Positions 29,448-39,946 are shown, numbered from the stretch's first letter. The stretch: DNA of 64,000 bases from Spirosoma fluviale (GCA_945901615.1 CAMDLI010000001.1:24325-88324); one strand, 5' to 3'. A program made the numbers and translations. The notes: generated by a model not told the origin, from the letters alone.

Positions 29448-31757
29448 ATGACCTACTCAAGCCTTATTCGAGGGCTTATTTGGATTTTGAGCATCGTTTC
29501 CTTTTGGAGTTGCTCAGAAAAATCCGCTACCCCTCCTGAATTACTGGAAGGAGAACAGTTGAGTTATAACTTCCATATTCGCCCTATCCTTTCAGACAAG
29601 TGCTTTTCTTGCCATGGTCCCGATGCCAATAAGCGAGAAGCCAACCTCCGACTAGATACGGAGGAAGGTGCTTTTGCAGCCTTAAAAGAAAGTCCTGGAA
29701 AATTTGCACTCGTAGCAGGAAAACCGCTCAGCTCGGAAGTTTACCACCGCATCACAAGCACTGACGCGAGCTTGATCATGCCTCCACCGGAATCAAACCT
29801 CAGCCTTACCGATACCGAAATTCAGTTGATCACCCGCTGGATCGAACAAGGTGCTGCCTATGAACCACATTGGGCTTTTACGCGAGTAGAAAAACCAAAA
29901 GTTCCCAACGCCGATTGGGGCAACAACGAAATCGACCAGTTTGTAGGAGTTAAATTGAAATCTAAAGGACTAGAACCAAACCCTGAAGCAAGCTCCTTCG
30001 AACTGATCAAACGCGCAAGCCTTGACCTTACAGGCCTCCCCCCTTCCCTAGAGATCTTGGAAAAATATGCAGGATTCAAAGGGGGAAACACATACGATAA
30101 ATTACTTGACCAATTGCTCGGTAGTTCCGCTTACGGAGAGAAAATGGCAATTCTCTGGTTGGATATCTCTCGCTACTCCGACAGCTATGGCTACCAAGAC
30201 GATAACATCCGAAGCCAATGGCCCTACCGCGATTGGGTGATTCATGCCTTCAATAAAAACTTGTCCTACGATAAATTCTTGACTTGGCAGCTAGCAGGAG
30301 ACCTGCTACCCAATCCTACCAAAGAGCAAATCTTGGCAACTGCCTTCAATCGAAATCATAAATACACGGAAGAAGGTGGCATCATTGAAGAAGAGTACCG
30401 TGTCGAGTATGTGTTGGACAAAACCAACACCTTCAGTAAAGGTATCCTCGGCATCACGATGGAATGCGCCCAGTGCCATGACCACAAGTATGACCCGGTA
30501 TCCCAAAAGGAATATTACCAGCTCTATGCATTTTTTAACAACTCCCAAGAAAAAGGCTTTGAGGGAGACGTAAGTGTGTCCAAACCAGCAAAAACGCCAA
30601 TTCTTTGGGTAGAACGAGACGATTTGGATGGCATCCTAAGCTTCATCAACCATCAAGACACGAGCAAACTGAGTATTTCTGTGATGGGTGAATTGGAAGA
30701 GAAAAGAACTACCTACATCCTCAATAGAGGGGCATACGACGCTCCTACCTTACCTGTAGAAGCTTCTACCCCCACTTCCATCTTATCCTTCTCGCCCTCC
30801 TTCGAAAAAAATCGACTTGGACTTGCTAAGTGGACCACGCACCGTGACAATCCACTTACAGCACGCGTATTTGTCAACCTAATCTGGCAAGAAATCTTTG
30901 GAAGAGGCATTGTAAAATCTGCAGGTGATTTTGGGATGCAAGGCGACCTCCCTACCCATCCTGAACTACTTAATTGGCTAGCAGCAGATTTTATGGAGCA
31001 GGGCTGGAACATGAAAGGACTACTCAAAAAGATCTTACTTTCAGCCACTTACAGACAGTCAGCAAGTATTTCCTCCAAGCACAAGGAGATTGACCCTGAC
31101 AACTTTTATTTGGCCCGAGCTCCACGAATTCGACTTCCTGCAGAAAATATTCAAGACCTCGTACTTGCTTCAAGCGGGTTATTAGTCGGAGAGATTGGAG
31201 GACCGAGTGTCAAGCCCTACCAGCCCTCGGGGCTTTGGGAGGCTGCTACTTCTGGTCGTGGGGTACTCGCCAACTACCAACAGGATACCGGCAACAAATT
31301 GTACCGCAGAGGAATTTACAACTTCATCAAATTAACAGTTCCCCCACCAAAAGCGATCATCTTCGACTCGAGCAACCGAGATCGATGTGAGATCACTCGA
31401 AATCGAACCAATACCCCGCTGCAAGCACTCGCCATGATGAATGATCCCATGATTTTGGAAGCTGCTCGTGTATTATCTACCAGACTTTCTGAAAAATTCA
31501 CCCAATCGGATCAAGCCATAGGCGAAGCATTCAAACGAATTGTGTGTAGAGAACTAAAGACAGAAGAAAAAGAATTGCTCCAAAATTACTACGATACCGA
31601 GCTTAAACATTTCCAAACGAATCCAAAAGATGCAGCGGCGATCTTGGATGTTGGGGAGTACCCAATCCTACCTCGAGCCATCACCCCACAAAATGCAGCG
31701 CTTATGCAGGTGATTATCAGCCTCTACAATCTGGAAGAAACCATTACTAAAAGTTGA
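29448..31757 (+). CDS. PSCyt1/DUF1549/DUF1553 domain protein (Planctomycete-type cytochrome c), putative lipoprotein
   Basis: 'NFHIRPILSDKCFSCHGPDANKREANLRLD' haem site and 'AENIQDLVLASSGLL', 'RRGIYNFIKLTVPPPKAIIFDSSNRDRCEITRNRTNTPLQALAMMND' DUF1553 signature. Confidence 0.92.
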   Translation: MTYSSLIRGLIWILSIVSFWSCSEKSATPPELLEGEQLSYNFHIRPILSDKCFSCHGPDANKREANLRLDTEEGAFAALKESPGKFALVAGKPLSSEVYHRITSTDASLIMPPPESNLSLTDTEIQLITRWIEQGAAYEPHWAFTRVEKPKVPNADWGNNEIDQFVGVKLKSKGLEPNPEASSFELIKRASLDLTGLPPSLEILEKYAGFKGGNTYDKLLDQLLGSSAYGEKMAILWLDISRYSDSYGYQDDNIRSQWPYRDWVIHAFNKNLSYDKFLTWQLAGDLLPNPTKEQILATAFNRNHKYTEEGGIIEEEYRVEYVLDKTNTFSKGILGITMECAQCHDHKYDPVSQKEYYQLYAFFNNSQEKGFEGDVSVSKPAKTPILWVERDDLDGILSFINHQDTSKLSISVMGELEEKRTTYILNRGAYDAPTLPVEASTPTSILSFSPSFEKNRLGLAKWTTHRDNPLTARVFVNLIWQEIFGRGIVKSAGDFGMQGDLPTHPELLNWLAADFMEQGWNMKGLLKKILLSATYRQSASISSKHKEIDPDNFYLARAPRIRLPAENIQDLVLASSGLLVGEIGGPSVKPYQPSGLWEAATSGRGVLANYQQDTGNKLYRRGIYNFIKLTVPPPKAIIFDSSNRDRCEITRNRTNTPLQALAMMNDPMILEAARVLSTRLSEKFTQSDQAIGEAFKRIVCRELKTEEKELLQNYYDTELKHFQTNPKDAAAILDVGEYPILPRAITPQNAALMQVIISLYNLEETITKS

Positions 31758-31758
31758 T

Positions 31759-33213
31759 ATGGATAAAGAATTTTTAGAACAAGGACTCAACCACAACCGA
31801 AGGAAATTTCTTTCCCGCGTGAGCCTTGGCTTAGGAAGTGTTGCCTTGGGGTCTTTATTGATTCCAGACCTATTCTCAGGAAAAAAGGAAGCCGAAGAAT
31901 CCTTAATGAGGGCATTGCCCCATTTTGCACCAAAGGCGAAGCGCATTATTTACCTCTTTCAAAATGGCGCCCCTTCCCAGTTGGAAACGTTTGATTACAA
32001 ACCACAGTTGGTGAAAAGTTTTGGACAGGAACTTCCCGAATCCATCCGCGCGGGACAGCGTCTCACGGGAATGACCGCCGGACAAAGCTCCTTTCCATTG
32101 GTAGGCTCCTACTTTGATTTCAATCAATACGGACAAAGTAGAGCTTGGATCTCTTCTCTTTTCCCGCACATCTCTTCTGTGGTAGATGACCTTTGCATCA
32201 TCAAATCCATGCATACCGAAGCGATCAACCATGATCCGGCACTTACCTTTTTCCAAACAGGTGCTCAGGTAGGCAATCGCCCAAGCATGGGCTCCTGGCT
32301 GAGCTATGGGCTAGGAAGCGAAAATGAAAACCTTCCGGCCTTCTGCGTGCTTCTCAGCCGAGGCAAAGGAAATGGACAAGGGGTCTACTCAAAATTGTGG
32401 TCAAGTGGCTTCTTGGATGCCAGGCACCAGGGGGTACAGTTCTCGAGTTCAGAAGATCCTGTCCTCTACCTCTCCGATGCCGAAGGCATGAGCAAGAATC
32501 AACGCAGAAGGATGCTGGATCAGCTGGCAGCCATGAATGAACTCAGCTACCAGGAGTTTAATGACCCTCAGATCACCACCAAGGTCCAGCAATACGAGAT
32601 GGCTTTCCGTATGCAAACTGCTGTTCCGGAAATCACCGATGTCAGCAAAGAACCAGATGCAGTAGTGAAGCTGTATGGACCAGATTGTCTGGTACCAGGA
32701 ACCTATGCTGCCAATTGCCTTTTAGCACGGAAACTTTCCGAAAATGGAGTTCGGTTTGTGCAGCTGTACCACCAAGGCTGGGATACGCATGACAATCTCC
32801 CCAATCAGATGATTGGCCAAGCCAAAGATGTAGATCAAGCTTCTGCTGCACTGATCACTGACCTCAAGCAACGAGGGCTTCTAGATGAAACCTTGGTGAT
32901 TTGGGGTGGGGAATTTGGAAGAACGAACTACTGCCAAGGAAAAATCGCTCCCGAAAACTATGGACGCGACCACCACCCACGCGCATTTTCCATTTTCATG
33001 GCCGGTGGAGGTGTGAAATCTGGGATGGTCTATGGTGAAACGGATGACTTTGGATACAACATTCAGGAAAACCCTGTTCATGTCCACGATTTCCAGGCTA
33101 CAGTCATGCATCTGATGGGCATAGACCATGAGAAACTGATCTACAAACACTTGGGAAGAAGGTACCGACTTACCGATGTTCATGGCAAAGTAGTATCTGA
33201 TTTAATTGCCTAA
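31759..33213 (+). CDS. DUF1501 domain-containing protein
   Basis: 484 aa; 'AKRIIYLFQNGAPSQLETFDYKP', 'GWDTHDNLPNQM', 'WGGEFGRTNYCQGK...YGRDHHPRAFSIFMAGGGVKSGMVYGETDDFGYNI'. Confidence 0.93.
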   Translation: MDKEFLEQGLNHNRRKFLSRVSLGLGSVALGSLLIPDLFSGKKEAEESLMRALPHFAPKAKRIIYLFQNGAPSQLETFDYKPQLVKSFGQELPESIRAGQRLTGMTAGQSSFPLVGSYFDFNQYGQSRAWISSLFPHISSVVDDLCIIKSMHTEAINHDPALTFFQTGAQVGNRPSMGSWLSYGLGSENENLPAFCVLLSRGKGNGQGVYSKLWSSGFLDARHQGVQFSSSEDPVLYLSDAEGMSKNQRRRMLDQLAAMNELSYQEFNDPQITTKVQQYEMAFRMQTAVPEITDVSKEPDAVVKLYGPDCLVPGTYAANCLLARKLSENGVRFVQLYHQGWDTHDNLPNQMIGQAKDVDQASAALITDLKQRGLLDETLVIWGGEFGRTNYCQGKIAPENYGRDHHPRAFSIFMAGGGVKSGMVYGETDDFGYNIQENPVHVHDFQATVMHLMGIDHEKLIYKHLGRRYRLTDVHGKVVSDLIA

Positions 33214-33225
33214 CCTCTACACCAG

Positions 33226-35334
33226 TTGAATCTCTTGAAGCCTAAAATTTTACTTGAAAATCTCCTCATTTTTTGGTGTGGATTAACTGCTATTCTGCTT
33301 GTTGGAGGGGAAAATTTACAACTTCCAACTTGGCTACAGGTAGTGGGAAGGTTGCATCCCCTCCTCCTGCACTTTCCAATTGTCCTCCTGCTTTTAGGCG
33401 CTTCGCTGCTATGGATTCGAGATGAAAATCGAATGCGCTACTTCACTTGGCTCCTATTGATTGGAGCCAATCTAGCAGGAGCAACAGTGGTAGCTGGACT
33501 TTTCCTCGCAACAGAGGACTATTCTGGTGATGCTATTTCCTGGCATAAATGGACTGCAATTAGCAGCCAAGGAGTTGCAGTAGCGCTTTACTTCTTGCGT
33601 GATCGTGCCATCACTATCCTACGCTCCCTATCCCTTAGCCTCGCCTTACTTCTGGTGCTTGCAGGTCATTATGGCGCTGCACTTACCCATGGGGAAGATT
33701 TCTTACTTGCTCCTTTGCAGCTTACAAGCGAAGAACCCCTTTCCCTAGCTGATGCAGAGGTTTTTAGAGATCTTGTGCAGCCAATTTTTGAATCAAAATG
33801 CATTGCTTGTCACCAGGAAGGAAAAATCAAGGGCGAGCTCCGTTTGGATCTGCTTGCTGGTATCCAGAAAGGTGGGAAGTCTGGAGCGCTCTTTGTGGCA
33901 GGTAAACCTGAACTTTCCTTGCTCATCCAACGCATCCACCTCCCTCTAGAGGAGGAAGAGCACATGCCTCCAAAAAATAAGCTTCAGCTGACCGAAGAGG
34001 AATTGGAGATTCTAAGCCTTTGGGTGAGTTCTGGTGGAGGGTTTGATCAGAAGGTACTGGATCTACCCCAAGAAGACCCTCTTTTTCAATTGGTTTCGGC
34101 TCGATTCTCTGCTCAAAAAAGCTATTCCTTTTCAGCTGCAGACCAGGACGATGTTGCGGAGCTAACCACCTTTTTCAGAAAGGTAAGACCCATTTACCCA
34201 GGATCGCCCGCGCTAGAAGTTGCGTATTATGGATCCTCCGCTTTTGATGCCAAGTCCTTGGCAGAGCTCAAGGTAGTCCAAGATCAGGTAGTCAAACTCA
34301 ATTTGAGCCGCATGCCCCTTGAAGAAGCAGACTTAAGTTTACTAGCTGATTTTCAAAATCTTGAATCGCTTTACCTCAACTTTACTTCCCTAACTGGAAA
34401 TCAACTCAAAGAGCTGGTCAACTTACCCAAACTTGAAGTTCTAGCGATTTCAGGAAATACACTGGATGAGGAAGGAATTAAAGCCTTGGTAAGCATGCGG
34501 AAGCTGCGGCACCTTTACCTATGGCAAACTGGACTCAAAGAGCAGCAAAAAAATCAATTGAGCAAGGCGCTTTCCACTACCCAAATTGACTTTGGCTATG
34601 AGGGGAATGGTGTGATTTACGCCCTAAATCCCCCAAAAATAAAGTTTGAAAGCACCCTATTTGAGGGGGAAACTGAGGTAAGCTTGGCACATCCCATTAG
34701 ATCTACTGAGATACGCTACACGCTAGATGGAAGCCTCCCAGATAGTGTTAGCAGTCCCATTTACAAAGAACCCATCGTACTCAACGCATCTACACCTATC
34801 CGAGCGAGGGCCTTTGCTGTAGGTTGGATAGGAAGTACAGATACTAAAGAACTTTTAATCAAAAAAGGGATCAAAGCAACCACCTATAATTTGGTCAATC
34901 CCCCCAACCCAAAATATGCTGCAAAAGGTGCTGCCAGCTTATTCGATGGGATAAAGGCAAAAGCCAATCACACGACTGGAGATTGGTTGGGATTTTCAGA
35001 AAAACCGTTAGACATCACCGTAGCTATTGGATCAGCACAGCCAAAACTTCTGGAAGTAAGTTTTCTCCTGCATGAAGGAGCCTACATATTTCCTCCACAA
35101 ACACTTGAACTGTGGATTGGAAATAAAGGAATATGGAAAAAAGTAACTATCCCAGCACAAGCTAGTTCCACCAAGGTGGAAGAACCTCGATTTGGTTTAG
35201 TATCGATTCCCTTACCTGCTGGCCCAATGGATCAAATTCGCTTGAAAGCACAGCCCATTTCCAAATTACCCAGCTGGCATCCTGGTGCTGGTGCCAAAGG
35301 TTGGGTATTTGTGGATGAAATTTTACTGCACTAA
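33226..35334 (+). CDS. Membrane-anchored c-type cytochrome (PSCyt1) with LRR-like and chitobiase-C/FN3-like regions
   Basis: 702 aa; N-terminal TM helices, 'DLVQPIFESKCIACHQEGKIKGELRLDLLAGIQKGGKSG', LRR-like middle, 'IRYTLDGSLPDSVSSPIYKEPI' C-terminal module. Confidence 0.85.
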   Translation: MNLLKPKILLENLLIFWCGLTAILLVGGENLQLPTWLQVVGRLHPLLLHFPIVLLLLGASLLWIRDENRMRYFTWLLLIGANLAGATVVAGLFLATEDYSGDAISWHKWTAISSQGVAVALYFLRDRAITILRSLSLSLALLLVLAGHYGAALTHGEDFLLAPLQLTSEEPLSLADAEVFRDLVQPIFESKCIACHQEGKIKGELRLDLLAGIQKGGKSGALFVAGKPELSLLIQRIHLPLEEEEHMPPKNKLQLTEEELEILSLWVSSGGGFDQKVLDLPQEDPLFQLVSARFSAQKSYSFSAADQDDVAELTTFFRKVRPIYPGSPALEVAYYGSSAFDAKSLAELKVVQDQVVKLNLSRMPLEEADLSLLADFQNLESLYLNFTSLTGNQLKELVNLPKLEVLAISGNTLDEEGIKALVSMRKLRHLYLWQTGLKEQQKNQLSKALSTTQIDFGYEGNGVIYALNPPKIKFESTLFEGETEVSLAHPIRSTEIRYTLDGSLPDSVSSPIYKEPIVLNASTPIRARAFAVGWIGSTDTKELLIKKGIKATTYNLVNPPNPKYAAKGAASLFDGIKAKANHTTGDWLGFSEKPLDITVAIGSAQPKLLEVSFLLHEGAYIFPPQTLELWIGNKGIWKKVTIPAQASSTKVEEPRFGLVSIPLPAGPMDQIRLKAQPISKLPSWHPGAGAKGWVFVDEILLH

Positions 35335-35354
35335 CTTCTTTACTTCCCCTTGCC

Positions 35355-36095
35355 ATGGCTGCTACCGCCTACCAAAAATACCAGCTGCTCCTCACTGAAA
35401 AAATGGAGAAGGCTTTCCAGCAGGAAAAAGAAATTAGGGAAGCCGCTTCCTACATTTCAGCTGCCTTAAAAAATAACGGCTGGATATATGCCTGTGGCAC
35501 GGGTCATTCTCACATGCTAGCTGAGGAAGTTTTTTATAGAGCTGGCGGCTTTGCCCGCGTCCGTCCACTTCTACTTCCGAAGCTGATGCTACATGAAAGT
35601 GCCACAGGAAGCACCGAAGAGGAACGAAAAGAGGGCTATGCTCCACTTCTTTTTCAAGAGTATGTGTTGACGGATAGCGATGTCTTGGTCATTTCTTCGA
35701 ATTCAGGTAGAAATTCAGTTCCCATTGAATTGGCTAGTTTTGCACAGCAGAAGGGAGCAAAAGTAATTGTCATTACCAATTTGGCGCATAGCAAATCCGT
35801 AACTTCTAGGCACTCCTCTGGACTCAAATTGTACCAACTGGGAGATGTGGTCTTGAATAATTTCGGGGACATTGGGGATGCAGCAGTCCACCTAGAAGGC
35901 TTAATAACGCCGGTTGGACCTACCTCTACCGTAATCGGTACTGCAATCTTGCAAGCGGTTTGCGTTGAGGCTACTGCACAACTTCTCGCTCAAGGGATTG
36001 TACCAGAAGTTTTTGCGAGTTCCAACTCTGATCAAGGAGCATCCCACAATGAAGCCTTGCTCGAAGCCTACAAGCCCTTAGTCAAGATGCTTTAA
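35355..36095 (+). CDS. SIS domain sugar isomerase/phosphosugar-binding protein
   Basis: 246 aa; 'WIYACGTGHSHMLAEEVFYRAGG', 'DVLVISSNSGRNSVPIELASFAQQKGAKVIVIT'. Confidence 0.9.
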   Translation: MAATAYQKYQLLLTEKMEKAFQQEKEIREAASYISAALKNNGWIYACGTGHSHMLAEEVFYRAGGFARVRPLLLPKLMLHESATGSTEEERKEGYAPLLFQEYVLTDSDVLVISSNSGRNSVPIELASFAQQKGAKVIVITNLAHSKSVTSRHSSGLKLYQLGDVVLNNFGDIGDAAVHLEGLITPVGPTSTVIGTAILQAVCVEATAQLLAQGIVPEVFASSNSDQGASHNEALLEAYKPLVKML

Positions 36096-38626
36096 TTGAT
36101 ACCGGAACTCAAGCCACTTTTTCCGGAGGGCATAAACAGCTTAAATCGAGGCGTATATCCAGGTCTTACGTAAATTGGTTCTCTGTAAATTGGGGAGGTT
36201 TCCGTTGGTTCTTGCCCAGAATCCGTATAGCGAATGAGCATTCCAGGAAACCCTGCATTCACCATCACTTGTTCATTGATAATTGAAACACCTGGTTTGG
36301 GAAGTCGAAATTCAACTCCACCAAAGATGTGTTCTAGTCGGGGGAGTTCGCGCTGACTCACTAGATTCACAAACTGGTTCCATTCTTTCGCTCTTCCTAC
36401 CTTCATTTCGTCTTCTGTCGCTTGATTCGACCAGTCAGGATCTCCATTCCACGCGCGTTCGACATAGCCCAACATTTTGGGGAAAAGGTAATACTCGAGC
36501 ATTTCGCCACCTTTAATCGTTTCTGTCCATACTTGACCGGATACGCCGATGATATTCTGGCGACCTTGGTCAGTTAGTTTGGTAAATTTTTGTGCTTGCT
36601 CCGACCAGTTCCAGGGCTTGCCATCGATGGTTTGATCATGGGAAAGGTACAATTTACCGGGCACGGCTTTCCAGGATTGATACAAATCGACTACCCCACT
36701 CCAACTATGCCCTCGCTCATCAGGATCCCAGGAATACGCGAGATCAAAGTAGAAATTTGCGCTTGAACAGATGATGACTGGGTAACCGGCATTCGCGAGT
36801 CTGTAGGCCATGTCCTCCCCTCCCCATCCAGCTACAGCATTCCAAGCAAAGAGTTTCCAGTCTTGGTTGGCGAATTTTAGATTGGGGCTAACTGCAGCAG
36901 CAACGTGGGTCTGGCCAATTTCTTCCCAACCGCCCATCTTCCAGCCGTACTTTTGAAGAATGGTCGCAGTTCGCTCGCGGAAATAATCGATCAGATCTCC
37001 TGTTTTGAGTTGGGGGTTTTTAGATAAAAAGTCTGCACAAATCGGAGATGCAGTCCACACGCCCTTGGGCACCTCATCCCCTCCACTGTGCCAATTTTTA
37101 ACCTCTACGCCTGCGGCAGCATACAATTTCCCGATTTCAATCACCAGTTTTTCGTAGAAGGCGTATGTAGATTCTTGGCATACGCAAACCGTATTGCCTT
37201 TGAAATTTTGTGCAGACAGGTACTTGGACTCATCTTTTGGATCTGCCAGTAGGTAAGCAAGCGCCTCTTTCTCCTTTCCGGCTTGCATAAAGGTTCGGTA
37301 TCGCTTTTCCATAGCCAAGATTGCAGCTCTAGAATGAGCAGGTACACCGAGTTCAGGGATCACTTCGATATTTCTTTCCTTCGCATAGCTTAGAATTTCT
37401 TGAAAATCAGCTGCAGTGTAGAATCCTGTGCCCGTGGTGCTTTGGTCAGGATCTGCTCCAGAAGCATAGTATGGCCATAGGTACTCAGATTCATCAACTG
37501 AAAAACCTCTACGCCCTCCAAATTGAGTTAACTCAGGTAGTCCTGGAATCTCTATTCGCCAGCCCTCATCATTCGCCAAGTTGAAGTGGAATACATTCAA
37601 CTTGTAGAAGGACATGAGGTCCAACAATTTTAAGACCTGATCTTTTGATTGAAAATTTCGTGCGACATCCAAGAAAAATCCGCGGTAGCCGAAGGCTGGC
37701 TCATCTTCAATTTCTACCTGAGGAAGATTCAGTGAAGTTGCTCCCCCCTTCCAAATGATTGGATTCAACATCGCCAAGAACGAATTGGCACCATACAAGG
37801 CCCCGACGGGTGTAGATGCTTGAATCAGGACCTGAGCACCTTCAATTTGGATGGTGTAGCCTTCCTTTGGTAAGGATTTCAGCAGTTCAAAACGAATGCG
37901 GAGCGGATCTCCCAATTCCCCATCTTTTGGTTTATAGCCCTTTTGGAGGGTTTTTTCCAAGTAATCTCTTGTTTTCTCAAACTCTTTGGGTGCCTCAAGC
38001 TGTATCGAACTAGGACTCCATTCCAGGGCAGCAGCTGTATATTTCCAAGTTTTTGGACTCGGAAGATAAGGTGGAATTTCCTTATCTAGGAGCGGATAAA
38101 TAGCTCTATTCTCACTGAAGCGCTGTTTGGAACTGGTCACGGGAAAGGAGGTGCCAGCTGCAAGTTCCACTAGATTGGCCTCCGTAATGACTTCTTTTTG
38201 GTACTGGGAAATTTCCTCCCCTTTCCCATCTGCATGTAAAAAAATCAAGCCTTCCGGAGGATAGGCATTCTTCAAAAATGTACCTGAACTTCGGTAGGAT
38301 AAAGAAAAGGACTCGTTGGGCTTCAAGGAAGGTGTATCCCCTTCCCATAAAAAGAAATCGCCTTGAAGGTGCTTTATACTAAGTTTCGGGTCCAAGGACT
38401 GGCTCCGAATGGATATGAATATGGTATTGAAATACAACTTCCAGCCAGCATCTAGCGTCCCGGCACCACGATTGGTCAGTGTGAGGGTAGCAGTATGCTG
38501 CTGAGGAGCAGTGATTTTATTCTCATCCAAAGACCAGGAAGCATGTACTTGAGCCCATCCTTTCGGAAGTAGAAAACAGCTAAAAAGGGTGCAAAAAAAG
38601 ACGCGTCGGAAGAAAAAGTGGTTCAT
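36092..38626 (-). CDS. Beta-N-acetylhexosaminidase (GH20), secreted
   Basis: 844 aa; 'GYRGFFLDVARNF', 'NVFHFNLANDEGWRIEIPGLPELTQFGGRRG', 'NWHSGGDEVPKGVW' GH20 motifs; signal peptide. Confidence 0.95.
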   Translation of the reverse strand: MNHFFFRRVFFCTLFSCFLLPKGWAQVHASWSLDENKITAPQQHTATLTLTNRGAGTLDAGWKLYFNTIFISIRSQSLDPKLSIKHLQGDFFLWEGDTPSLKPNESFSLSYRSSGTFLKNAYPPEGLIFLHADGKGEEISQYQKEVITEANLVELAAGTSFPVTSSKQRFSENRAIYPLLDKEIPPYLPSPKTWKYTAAALEWSPSSIQLEAPKEFEKTRDYLEKTLQKGYKPKDGELGDPLRIRFELLKSLPKEGYTIQIEGAQVLIQASTPVGALYGANSFLAMLNPIIWKGGATSLNLPQVEIEDEPAFGYRGFFLDVARNFQSKDQVLKLLDLMSFYKLNVFHFNLANDEGWRIEIPGLPELTQFGGRRGFSVDESEYLWPYYASGADPDQSTTGTGFYTAADFQEILSYAKERNIEVIPELGVPAHSRAAILAMEKRYRTFMQAGKEKEALAYLLADPKDESKYLSAQNFKGNTVCVCQESTYAFYEKLVIEIGKLYAAAGVEVKNWHSGGDEVPKGVWTASPICADFLSKNPQLKTGDLIDYFRERTATILQKYGWKMGGWEEIGQTHVAAAVSPNLKFANQDWKLFAWNAVAGWGGEDMAYRLANAGYPVIICSSANFYFDLAYSWDPDERGHSWSGVVDLYQSWKAVPGKLYLSHDQTIDGKPWNWSEQAQKFTKLTDQGRQNIIGVSGQVWTETIKGGEMLEYYLFPKMLGYVERAWNGDPDWSNQATEDEMKVGRAKEWNQFVNLVSQRELPRLEHIFGGVEFRLPKPGVSIINEQVMVNAGFPGMLIRYTDSGQEPTETSPIYREPIYVRPGYTPRFKLFMPSGKSGLSSGIN

Positions 38627-38746
38627 ATTGAAACTTCTAGTTGTGGTGACTGAATAAATTTAAGAGTAGTTATTTTTATAAGCATCTAATTTTAAATAAA
38701 TTAATCAGCGAAAGATTAATCACCCAGTACAACCCAAACGTAACCC

Positions 38747-39892
38747 ATGCGAATAGATCAGCAGGCGAACACCCTCAATGGCCGGTATTTGGCTTTAGAC
38801 GTCTTGAGAGGCATGACCTTGGCATTTATGGTCATTGTCAATACCCCAGGAGATTGGAGTACACTCTATGCTCCACTAGCTCATGCTGAATGGCATGGAT
38901 TTACCCCTACCGACTTGGTGTTTCCTACCTTTCTTTTTGTAGTAGGAAACGCAATGAGTTTTGCACTCAAAAAGATGCAGGACATGCGGCCAGGAGATTT
39001 TTACAAAAAAGTATTCACCCGCACGGCCCTTATTTTTGCTATTGGTTGGTTGCTTAATGCATTCCCATTCTATGAACCCAATGAAGCTGGGCAGCTGGCG
39101 TTTATTGATCTCAGTGAGGTTCGACTGTTAGGTGTATTGCAGCGCATCGCTTTAGCCTATTTGGGAGCAGCATTGATTCTGTATTGGGGTGGCATTAAGT
39201 TAGGCTGGCTATTTAGCATTGCTGCCTTACTCCTCTACTGGCCTATCCTTTATTATTTGGGCACTCCAGGTGATCCTTACAGCTTGGAAGGCAATGCTGC
39301 GCTCCACCTCGATTTGTTAGTAATTGGTGAAAAACGCATGTACATGGGTGAAGGCATACCATTTGACCCAGAGGGTATCTTGAGTACGCTCACCTCCATC
39401 GTCAATGTGATTGCCGGATACTTGGCTGGGAGATTCATTCAAAAAAATGGAAATAGTGTACCTGCCATTCGTTTGCTCCTAATTATAGGAGTTCTATTGA
39501 TTGGTTTGAGCTATTTGTGGGATCCTGTATTCCCGATCAACAAGAAGATTTGGACCAGCCCCTACGTATTGCTTACTGTTGGTTGGGAATTGGTGCTTTT
39601 ATCACTTTTGATTTTTGTGATTGAGGTTGTTAAATTCTCCAAATGGACCTACTTCTTCCAGGCCTTTGGCCGCAATCCACTCATCCTGTACGTATGCTCT
39701 GGGATTGTAATCGCTCTTATTTCCTTTATTCCTGTTGGCGATAGCAATTTGCGAGAGGTTATTTATGCAAAGGGCTTTACCAGCTGGCTGGAACCTAAAA
39801 ACGCCTCCTTCCTATTTGCCATTTCCTACATGCTCTTGATTTGGAGCATTGGATTCTTGATGGACAAAAATAAAATCTACATCAAGGTATAA
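38747..39892 (+). CDS. Heparan-alpha-glucosaminide N-acetyltransferase-like membrane protein (NagX/DUF5009 type)
   Basis: 381 aa; 'RYLALDVLRGMTLAFMVIVNTPGDWSTLYAPLAHAEWHGFTPTDLVFPTFLFVVGNAM' signature, multiple TM helices. Confidence 0.92.
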   Translation: MRIDQQANTLNGRYLALDVLRGMTLAFMVIVNTPGDWSTLYAPLAHAEWHGFTPTDLVFPTFLFVVGNAMSFALKKMQDMRPGDFYKKVFTRTALIFAIGWLLNAFPFYEPNEAGQLAFIDLSEVRLLGVLQRIALAYLGAALILYWGGIKLGWLFSIAALLLYWPILYYLGTPGDPYSLEGNAALHLDLLVIGEKRMYMGEGIPFDPEGILSTLTSIVNVIAGYLAGRFIQKNGNSVPAIRLLLIIGVLLIGLSYLWDPVFPINKKIWTSPYVLLTVGWELVLLSLLIFVIEVVKFSKWTYFFQAFGRNPLILYVCSGIVIALISFIPVGDSNLREVIYAKGFTSWLEPKNASFLFAISYMLLIWSIGFLMDKNKIYIKV

Positions 39893-39901
39893 CTACTCTT
39901 A

Positions 39902-39946
39902 AAACAAAAAATGGCAGCAAGAAATCCTTGCTGCCATTTTTTGTTT
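39902..39946. terminator. Bidirectional intrinsic terminator between NagX-like gene and ribE
   Basis: Perfect 20-bp inverted repeat aaacaaaaaatggcagcaag / cttgctgccattttttgttt with 5-nt loop, between convergent genes. Confidence 0.93.

Noticed and set aside
31903-32256. Antisense ORFs within the DUF1501 and PSCyt1 genes (e.g. 31903-32256, 30306-30548, 32881-33183)
   Set aside because: Overlap strongly supported domain-coding genes on the other strand; no recognisable motif.
39902-39946. Long perfect palindrome as a mobile element end or regulatory site
   Set aside because: 20-bp stem with A/T-rich flanks exactly between two convergent genes is adequately explained as a bidirectional terminator.
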